A stretch of DNA of 5,088 bases, taken from Candidatus Parvarchaeota archaeon. Lineage in GTDB: Archaea; Nanobdellota; Nanobdellia; CSSed11-243R1. The translations under genes were made by a program, and so were the position numbers. This document shows, piece by piece, positions 1-5,088 of this stretch (its first letter is position 1; each line of letters starts with the position of its first letter). A model generated the notes under the pieces. It was not told where the DNA came from. It saw nothing but the letters and a program-made list of their open reading frames with translations, and ran no database searches. The stretch is from positions 1 through 5,088 of the forward strand of contig PWUQ01000066.1 of NCBI GenBank assembly GCA_003563585.1. Direction: 5' to 3'.

Positions 1-1
1 G

Positions 2-55
2 TTTGCTTATGGCGAAAAATATTTAAGAAAATATTACAAAATGGATAGAAATTAA
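2..55 (+). CDS. Possible 3' end of an upstream gene (partial)
   Basis: Frame 2 is open from the window edge to a TAA at 53-55 and reads FAYGEKYLRKYYKMDRN. This basic, tyrosine-rich tail has the same AT-rich codon use as the genes downstream. The other two forward frames stop at 24-26 and 46-48 and look less protein-like. Only 17 codons are visible, so the product cannot be named. If real, the gene ends 28 bases before the next start, which fits the close spacing of the other genes. Chance is a real alternative in so short a stretch. Confidence 0.35.
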   Translation, partial: FAYGEKYLRKYYKMDRN

Positions 56-69
56 AATGAAGTATTTAT

Positions 70-77
70 GGAGGTGA
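70..77 (+). promoter_or_regulatory. Strong ribosome binding site fixing a GTG start
   Basis: GGAGGTGA is a near-perfect Shine-Dalgarno sequence ending six bases before the GTG at 84. No ATG in this frame lies near it, so it supports GTG as the true start of the 190-residue protein. Confidence 0.8.
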
Positions 78-83
78 ATTTTT

Positions 84-656
84 GTGGGATCTTTCATCGC
101 AAAACAACCAAATGGATTATATTGTAGGTTTTCTTCAATAGTAGACTGTCCTACTCATTGGAATATGACGGAAGAAGATTATATTGAATATCGCGCAGAA
201 GAAGCAAGGGAAGATGCAAGGGAAACATTACAAAATCATTTAAAACCTTTTGAATGGGTAACAGAGAGGTTTTTGCCATATAATATGACAAAAGAAGAGT
301 TTCAAGAATTTTTAAATAAAACTAAGGAGAGTGAAAGCATGTTAATTTTACAACAAATTGCTATAGTGCCAGAAGAAAATCTTATTACATTAATTGATGA
401 AGAAATATGTACATCAATTAAAGATTGTCCATTTGATGAAATACAAGAATTTGATTATGCTCAAACAGCACTTTTGGATGTTGATAGAGGATATATAATT
501 TATTGGAACGATAACATACATTGTAATCCAAATTTGTATATTGATGCATTTACCGAAGCATTAAGTTATAGTGGGGTAGATTATAAAATTAAACAAGTTG
601 TAAAATTAGAAGATGATTTTAAAAATAAAAAATATAATGGGGAAACATATTTATAA
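84..656 (+). CDS. Phage-type hypothetical protein, apparently a two-part in-frame fusion
   Basis: The function is unknown. The GTG start is supported by GGAGGTGA just upstream. Residues 1 to about 80 begin MGSFIAKQPNGLYCRFSS, followed by DCPTHWNMTEEDY (21-33), an acidic and arginine-rich helical stretch (35-50), and PFEWV and NMTKEEF (55-73). From memory, this resembles a short stand-alone protein common in phages and prophages of Clostridia, usually about 80-100 residues; I could not verify this. Residues 86-190 form a second, acidic segment that I do not recognise, beginning MLILQQIAIVPEENLI. A second strong Shine-Dalgarno site precedes Met86, so the segment may also be made separately, or the gene may have arisen by loss of a stop codon. 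There is no signal peptide or membrane segment. The methyltransferase gene starts 51 bases downstream, so the two may share a transcript. The open frame is near certain; the fusion is inference. Confidence 0.85.
   Translation: MGSFIAKQPNGLYCRFSSIVDCPTHWNMTEEDYIEYRAEEAREDARETLQNHLKPFEWVTERFLPYNMTKEEFQEFLNKTKESESMLILQQIAIVPEENLITLIDEEICTSIKDCPFDEIQEFDYAQTALLDVDRGYIIYWNDNIHCNPNLYIDAFTEALSYSGVDYKIKQVVKLEDDFKNKKYNGETYL
324..341 (+). promoter_or_regulatory. Internal ribosome binding site and in-frame ATG
   Basis: AAGGAG at 324-329 lies nine bases before an ATG at 339-341, which is in frame with the 84-656 gene (codon 86). Spacing and match are as good as for the true starts in this window. Starting here would give a 105-residue product ending at 656. 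The site falls where the recognisable N-terminal family ends, so it may be the original start of a separate gene, or a live second start. Confidence 0.5.
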
Positions 657-707
657 AATGAATGATTTATTAAGTTAATGAAAATAAATTAAATAAGTGA
701 GGGACAA

Positions 708-1577
708 ATGACACTGAAAGAATTAATTAATGAAAGTTACTATTATGATAAAGATGGAATGTTGTTTTTAGGGGATTGTGTTGAATGGATGAAAAAGTTT
801 CCTAATGAATGTGTTGATTTAGTAATTACTTCTCCTCCATATGATAAAATAAGAGATTATAAAAAAGATAAATGGCAAATAGATTTACCTGCTGTTGGGC
901 AACAAATATCAAGGGTGCTTAAAAATGGCGGAATATGTGTGATGGTTATACAGGATCAAACGAAAGACGGAAGAAAATCAGGAACGTCTTTTAAAACTAT
1001 TGTTAACTGGATAGATAATACAGAGTTAGATTTGTGGGAAACATGTATATATGCACGAAGTGGAACGCCTGGAGCATGGTGGGATAAAAGATTTAGAGTA
1101 GATCATGAATATATGCCAATTTTTATTAAAGGTAAAAGACCACAATATTTCAACAAAGAACATATGAAAGAACTTACAAAGCCTGAGTATGGATTAACCA
1201 AAAAGGGATTGGGTAATAGAAAAACAGACGGGACAACTGTATATGACACAAATAAGGTATATGAACTACCAAAAGAAAAATACCAAGGAACTATAATTCA
1301 TTATAAAAATTCAAGTAGAGAAACTCCTAAGTCAAGCGTTATAGGGAAAATAAAACTACAGCACCCCGCAACATTTCCAGATAAAATAGCATCAGATTTT
1401 ATACAATGTTTTACGAAAGAAAATATGATTGTTTTAGAGCCAATGGTGGGCAGCGGAACTGTTGTGGTTGAATCAAATAAGTTAAACAGAAAATATATTG
1501 GAATAGATACAAATGAAGAATATTTAAAAAATATATGTATAAAAAGATTAAAAAGTGACCAAGTAGTGACCAAGTAA
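708..1577 (+). CDS. Beta-class DNA amino-methyltransferase (m4C or m6A), apparently orphan
   Basis: This 289-residue enzyme should transfer a methyl group from S-adenosylmethionine to an exocyclic amino group of a base in DNA. Catalytic motif IV is TSPPY (41-45), preceded by LGDC (21-24), which often sits just ahead of it in this family. A GTSF segment (92-95) and HEYMPIFIKG (133-142) match my memory of a phage methyltransferase family. HPATFP (219-224) fits motif X. The cofactor motif I is EPMVGSGT (244-251), followed by YIGID (263-267). Catalytic motif before cofactor motif defines the beta class. The region around 145-215 probably reads the target. SPPY leans towards N4-cytosine, but this does not settle the base. 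Motif I has Glu-Pro-Met where Asp-Pro-Phe is usual; the Gly residues are intact, so activity is plausible. GAGGG lies four bases before the ATG. No endonuclease or specificity gene is seen, so its job is probably anti-restriction or regulation. The last codons lie in a tandem duplication. Confidence 0.92.
   Translation: MTLKELINESYYYDKDGMLFLGDCVEWMKKFPNECVDLVITSPPYDKIRDYKKDKWQIDLPAVGQQISRVLKNGGICVMVIQDQTKDGRKSGTSFKTIVNWIDNTELDLWETCIYARSGTPGAWWDKRFRVDHEYMPIFIKGKRPQYFNKEHMKELTKPEYGLTKKGLGNRKTDGTTVYDTNKVYELPKEKYQGTIIHYKNSSRETPKSSVIGKIKLQHPATFPDKIASDFIQCFTKENMIVLEPMVGSGTVVVESNKLNRKYIGIDTNEEYLKNICIKRLKSDQVVTK
1554..1575 (+). repeat. 11-bp perfect tandem duplication at the methyltransferase 3' end
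   Basis: AGTGACCAAGT occurs twice head to tail (1554-1564 and 1565-1575), with no mismatch. The second copy supplies the first base of the methyltransferase stop codon. Because 11 is not a multiple of three, the duplication changes the frame. With one copy, the protein would read on past this point and end at TGA 1601-1603, with VTGNLVTKK in place of the present VVTK. A third copy with one change is present inverted at 1584-1594, and a shorter related copy (TGACTAAGT) at 1601-1609. Confidence 0.85.
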
Positions 1578-1581
1578 CAGG

Positions 1582-1611
1582 TAACTTAGTCACTAAAAAA
1601 TGACTAAGTTA
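1582..1611 (+). repeat. 11-bp perfect inverted repeat (hairpin) after the methyltransferase gene
   Basis: TAACTTAGTCA (1582-1592) and TGACTAAGTTA (1601-1611) are perfect reverse complements, separated by an eight-base A-rich loop. It begins four bases after the stop codon. The stem is AT-rich and is not followed by a run of T on either strand, so it is a poor intrinsic terminator. It could slow RNA decay, bind a dimeric protein, or lower read-through into the next gene. Its left arm can also pair with the second tandem copy (1565-1575 with 1584-1594, 10 of 11 pairs), so two exclusive folds are possible. Confidence 0.75.
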
Positions 1612-1685
1612 ATAAAACGAAACTTTTATGCGGTTAATAAATCAAGTGTTTTATAAAATAAAAACCAGAAAGGATGTAATGTACA

Positions 1686-2036
1686 ATGAAATTTATAAAC
1701 CCACCAATATGGGGAAAGCTTTATGGGCATCCAATATTAATAATTGGAGTAAACAAAGCTGAAAGAAGGTTTTTGGCATGTGGACTTAACTGTAAAACAT
1801 TTGAATTTACATTACCAAAGTCACGTGCAAAATTAACGAATTGTATTTGTAATGGAGATTTAGATACAGATAATGATATACGTATTGTAAAATATGATAA
1901 TGGAATTTATGAACTAGAAGTTTGGGGATTTGAATTTTTTGATGATGATGGATTTGGGGGATCTGATTGTGATTATACTCTAAAATACAGCGTAGAGATA
2001 TTTTATTGTCCTTTATGTGGGAAAGAATTGAATTAA
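1686..2036 (+). CDS. Small acidic cysteine-containing phage protein, function unknown
   Basis: I do not recognise this 116-residue protein. The N-terminal half is basic and hydrophobic (INPPIWGKLYGHPILIIG, 4-21). The middle and C-terminal half are rich in Asp and Glu, with a DDDGFGGSDCDY stretch at 86-97. Cysteines occur at 32, 36, 53, 55, 95, 108 and 111. The tail CPLCGKEL (108-115) is a zinc-knuckle half-site of the kind often found at the end of small phage proteins. Only one such CxxC is present, so if zinc is bound, the second pair must come from elsewhere (C32/C36 or C53/C55) or from a partner chain. An AAAGGATG site precedes the ATG by about ten bases. The polymerase start lies 21 bases after its stop, suggesting shared transcription and a role near replication, but that is inference. 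Confidence 0.8.
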   Translation: MKFINPPIWGKLYGHPILIIGVNKAERRFLACGLNCKTFEFTLPKSRAKLTNCICNGDLDTDNDIRIVKYDNGIYELEVWGFEFFDDDGFGGSDCDYTLKYSVEIFYCPLCGKELN

Positions 2037-2046
2037 ATCAGAAAGC

Positions 2047-2060
2047 GAGATGATTAGTTG
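2047..2060 (+). promoter_or_regulatory. Weak ribosome binding site and forced TTG start of the polymerase
   Basis: GAGATGA (2047-2053) is a one-mismatch match to GAGGTGA and lies just before TTG 2058-2060. An in-frame TAG at 2055-2057 directly abuts the TTG, so translation cannot begin further upstream. The next in-frame ATG (2124) would remove both metal-binding histidines of the PHP motif. The ATG at 2050 is in another frame and stops after five codons. TTG with a weak site suggests low expression, as is sensible for a polymerase. Confidence 0.75.
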
Positions 2061-5000
2061 TTTATAAATCTGCACAATCATTCAACATATAGTTTACTCG
2101 ATAGCACTATAAAATTAGAAGATATGGTTGATAAGGTTAAACAACTTAATCAATCTGCACTTGCTATTACTGAACACGGTAATGTTTTCAGTGCCATAAA
2201 GTTATATAAATTATGTCGAGATAATAATATAAAATTTATTTATGGTTGTGAATTTTATATTACTGATGATATCCAGATAAAAGATAAGAATAATAAATAT
2301 TATCATCTTATCGTATTGAGCAAAACTGAACAAGGGAGAATTAATCTAAATAAACTTTTAACATTGGCTCATTTAGAGGGAAAATATTATAAGCCAAGAA
2401 TAGATTTCAACTTACTGAAGCGACACAAAGAAGGACTAATAGTTTTATCAGCATGTATGGCAGGAGAAGTGCAAAGAAATTTTCAATGGGGCGAACCTCA
2501 AAAAGCAAAAGAAATTGCTTTGAGATATAAAAAAGAATTTGGTAACGATTATTATATTGAACTTCAAAGTCATAGTGACAAAGAGCAATTAAAACTATCA
2601 AGACAATGTGTGGATTTGGCTAAAAAATTAAATATTGAACATGTCGTTACTTCTGACAGTCATTACATTAATAAAGACGAACAAGAATTACATTCAATAT
2701 TTGTTGCAATTGGACAAGAAAGAGAGGTTGGAGAAGCATATATTGATTGTTTTATTCAAGGTGAAGATGATGTAAGAAAAATTATGTCTAACATTCTTAC
2801 GCAGAAAGAATTAGATATGGCAATAAATAATACAATGAAAATAGCAAATAAATGCAATGTCAAAATGCCCTTGTCCCCACCACAAATTCCGCATGTTGAA
2901 GTGCCTGCAAAGTTTGATTCAGAAGAAGCATATTTAAAATACTTATGTAACAAAGGGTGGGTTTCAAGAGGGATAAATAATTTGTCTCAAGAAGAACAAA
3001 AGAAATATAAAGATAGGCTTTATTATGAATTTGATGCTATTCGTAAAATGGGATTCGCTGGTTATTATTTGTTGGTATATAGTTATACCAATACAGTTAA
3101 ACGCAGAGGTATTGCCAGAGGCAGTGGCGGAGGAAGTTTTATAGCTTATCTTTTAAATATTGTAGACATTGATCCAATAAAATACAATCTATACTTTGAA
3201 AGATTTATAGATGTTTCAGCAATTGATTTATTAGAATCGGGCAAAATTAAACCAGAGGAATTAAAAATTCCTGATTTTGATCAAGATTTTGGCAAAAAAG
3301 ATAGAGAAAAAGTAATAGAATATATTATTAATAAATATGGTCAAGATAAAGTAGGTAATTTGGGAACATTTCAATATATTTGGGGAAGATCAGCAATTAA
3401 AGATATAGGCAAAGTACTAGAAATTCCATTTGAGATTACTAATGAAATTACTAAACAACTTGATGTTGATGACAAAAATATAAGTGACGAAATCTTAAAC
3501 ACAAAATTAAAAAAATGGGTAGACAAATACCCCAAACTGTTTGAATATGCAAAAAAAATTGAAGGATTGCCAAAAAGTTATTCTCAGCACCCATGCGGCC
3601 AAACTATAGCCATTAAGGATATCAATTATTATACACCCATGATAGAAAGCAAAGGAGATATTGCTTTACAAATTGATATGTATGATGCCGAGGATTTAGG
3701 ACTTTGCAAAATAGATACATTGGGACTCAGAACAATAGATGTTATATATGATATTTTAAATATGATAAACAAAGATTATGAATATATAAATCCTCAAAAT
3801 CTTAATTTCAACGATGAAAAAGTATTTGAAGCAATATTAAAAACTACAACAGGAGTTTTTCAATTTGAATCTGATGGGATGCGTTCAGTTTTAAAGAAAA
3901 TGAATGTTAATTGCTTAGACGATCTTATAACCGCCAATGCTCTTTATCGCCCTGGAAGTATTAAATATATAGATAATTATATTGATCGTAAAATGGGCAA
4001 AGAAAAAATTGAATATATACACGAAGATTTAAAACCAATATTAGACATAACTTATGGGATTATTGTGTTTCAGGAACAACTTATTGAAATTGGTAGATTG
4101 GCAAAAATGAGGAATCCAGACCAATTAAGAAAGGCAACGGGCAAAAAATTACCTAAATTAATGGAAGAAGTTGAACCTGAATTAAGAAAGGGGTTAGAAG
4201 CTAGAGGTTGGAGCAAAAAGCAAATAGATAAAATATGGGAAGATATGTTGGTATTTTCGTCTTATTCATTCAACAAATCTCATTCCGCAGCTTATTCTAT
4301 TACCGCATATATAACCGCAATGCTTAAAACATATCATCCAGCAGAATTTGTTTGCGCCTTATTTAATTCTTATCAGGGCAAAATCGCAGAGATGGAAAAA
4401 TGTTTTAAAGAAGCTCAAATATTAAATGTGAAAATTAATAAACCAAATATTACAAATCCAATTCCATTGTGTGGGATTAATAATGGAGAAATTGATTTCG
4501 GCATTAGTCTTATAAAACATTGTAATAGTCAAATTGCAGATGAGCTTAAGGAATTATCGAAGAAAAAATATAATAATTTTTTAGATTTCCTTATTGATAT
4601 TAGACAGGAAACCAATATAAACACTCGACAAATGGAAATTCTTTCTGTATTAAATTTCTTTAATACATTTGCTGAAAACCAAAAACTGATCACGTTCACA
4701 GAAATATTTAATCTACTACACAACAAAAAACAACTTAAAAAAGATAAAATTACACAATTATCACAACAGTATCAATATATTAATCACGATACAATAAAAT
4801 CATTTGTTCGCGAAACTGAAAAATCATATATGGACTTTGATTGGCATAGTTTTTTATCTTATGTATGGCAACAGATACCAAATAAATCAATCCCCCTACA
4901 AGAACAAGTGATCAAAGAAAAAGAATTTCTTGGCTATGCGCATAGTATAAAATCAGATATGTCAGAACAATATCATATCGCAACTGCAATAGATACAAAA

Positions 5001-5088
5001 TATTCTCCTCGTGTTACATTGTACAATTTAAAAAATGGAACAGAAAAAACCTATAAAATACAAAAAAAATTATTCTTTAATAAACAAA
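2058..5088 (+). CDS. dnaE: DnaE-type DNA polymerase III alpha subunit, phage-encoded, 3' partial
   Basis: This replicative polymerase extends DNA 5' to 3' from a primer. The frame is open for 1010 codons to the window edge; relatives are about 1050-1200 residues, so only part of the C-terminus is missing. The N-terminal PHP domain begins FINLHNHSTYSLLD and ends near SDSH (199-202). Its expected metal ligands are all present: H6, H8, D15, H40, E65, H83, C133, D200, H202. The palm has ARGSGGGS (353-360) and the catalytic aspartates D408 and D410 in PDFDQDF, with D553 in KIDTLGLRT as the third. The fingers carry GVFQFESDGM (599-608), LYRPGS (629-634), FQEQ (671-674), KATGKK (692-697) and FNKSHSAAY (738-746). 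A helix-hairpin-helix-like region lies near 810-870, and an OB-fold-like start near 975-1010. It lacks the exonuclease insertion and N-terminal extension of PolC, hence DnaE. No intein interrupts it. The start is TTG, as an in-frame stop lies directly upstream. It is likely viral: SPbeta and other phages carry such enzymes. HPCG (511-514) replaces the usual HAGG or HAAG. Confidence 0.95.
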   Translation, partial: MFINLHNHSTYSLLDSTIKLEDMVDKVKQLNQSALAITEHGNVFSAIKLYKLCRDNNIKFIYGCEFYITDDIQIKDKNNKYYHLIVLSKTEQGRINLNKLLTLAHLEGKYYKPRIDFNLLKRHKEGLIVLSACMAGEVQRNFQWGEPQKAKEIALRYKKEFGNDYYIELQSHSDKEQLKLSRQCVDLAKKLNIEHVVTSDSHYINKDEQELHSIFVAIGQEREVGEAYIDCFIQGEDDVRKIMSNILTQKELDMAINNTMKIANKCNVKMPLSPPQIPHVEVPAKFDSEEAYLKYLCNKGWVSRGINNLSQEEQKKYKDRLYYEFDAIRKMGFAGYYLLVYSYTNTVKRRGIARGSGGGSFIAYLLNIVDIDPIKYNLYFERFIDVSAIDLLESGKIKPEELKIPDFDQDFGKKDREKVIEYIINKYGQDKVGNLGTFQYIWGRSAIKDIGKVLEIPFEITNEITKQLDVDDKNISDEILNTKLKKWVDKYPKLFEYAKKIEGLPKSYSQHPCGQTIAIKDINYYTPMIESKGDIALQIDMYDAEDLGLCKIDTLGLRTIDVIYDILNMINKDYEYINPQNLNFNDEKVFEAILKTTTGVFQFESDGMRSVLKKMNVNCLDDLITANALYRPGSIKYIDNYIDRKMGKEKIEYIHEDLKPILDITYGIIVFQEQLIEIGRLAKMRNPDQLRKATGKKLPKLMEEVEPELRKGLEARGWSKKQIDKIWEDMLVFSSYSFNKSHSAAYSITAYITAMLKTYHPAEFVCALFNSYQGKIAEMEKCFKEAQILNVKINKPNITNPIPLCGINNGEIDFGISLIKHCNSQIADELKELSKKKYNNFLDFLIDIRQETNINTRQMEILSVLNFFNTFAENQKLITFTEIFNLLHNKKQLKKDKITQLSQQYQYINHDTIKSFVRETEKSYMDFDWHSFLSYVWQQIPNKSIPLQEQVIKEKEFLGYAHSIKSDMSEQYHIATAIDTKYSPRVTLYNLKNGTEKTYKIQKKLFFNKQ

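Noticed and set aside
1301..1593. Two overlapping reverse-strand open frames over the methyltransferase 3' end
   Set aside because: They lie antisense to conserved cofactor-motif codons, have no good ribosome binding site, and give low-complexity hydrophobic translations typical of the complement of Lys/Glu/Asn-rich coding DNA.
1582..1611. Intrinsic terminator after the methyltransferase
   Set aside because: The stem is perfect but AT-rich, and no T-run follows it on either strand, so I list it only as an inverted repeat.
1652..1657. TATAAA as a -10 box for the 1686 gene
   Set aside because: No acceptable -35 box lies 16-18 bases upstream, and such hexamers are expected by chance in DNA this AT-rich.
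1628..1762. Possible 44-residue forward peptide starting at ATG 1628
   Set aside because: There is no Shine-Dalgarno sequence before it, and its second half overlaps the better-supported 1686-2036 gene in another frame.
2407..2953. Reverse-strand open frames at 2407-2601 and 2756-2953
   Set aside because: Both are antisense to the polymerase PHP and early palm region, whose forward frame is unbroken and strongly conserved.
4529..4726. Reverse-strand open frame of 65 codons
   Set aside because: It is a shadow of the polymerase helix-hairpin-helix region with no sign of its own start site or family.
4680..4800. Sliding-clamp binding motif in the polymerase (QLSQQY segment)
   Set aside because: It lacks the hydrophobic-aromatic ending of the usual clamp motif (QLxLF type). 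The true motif may be changed, or may lie beyond the window edge.

Overview
The window is a very AT-rich stretch (roughly 30% G+C by eye). All supported genes lie on the + strand with short gaps between them. The strong Shine-Dalgarno sites, the GTG and TTG starts, the AT-rich codon choice and the protein families all suggest a phage or prophage of a low-GC Gram-positive host. Clostridia are the best guess, but the species cannot be told from the sequence.

Layout: positions 2-55 may hold the last codons of an upstream gene. Positions 84-656 encode a 190-residue phage-type protein of unknown function. Its two halves look like separate small proteins joined in frame, and the second half keeps a strong ribosome binding site of its own. 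Positions 708-1577 encode a beta-class DNA amino-methyltransferase with no restriction partner in view. The end of that gene and the first bases after it (1554-1611) carry a compact repeat cluster: an 11-bp perfect tandem duplication, an inverted copy, and an 11-bp perfect hairpin. Positions 1686-2036 encode a small acidic, cysteine-containing protein of unknown function. From a TTG codon at 2058 to the window end runs an open frame of 1010 codons with no stop. It encodes a DnaE-type (family C) DNA polymerase III alpha subunit, cut off by the window edge inside its C-terminal region.

Together this looks like part of a phage replication and DNA-modification module. The polymerase would copy phage DNA. 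It keeps its catalytic aspartates and the full set of expected PHP-domain metal ligands, so it may proofread by itself. The methyltransferase would mark phage DNA, possibly against host restriction. The two small proteins are unexplained. No tRNA, rRNA, CRISPR array, insertion sequence, integrase or attachment site was seen. The least ordinary features are the repeat cluster at the methyltransferase 3' end and the in-frame double gene at 84-656. I found no strong evidence for a wholly new system.
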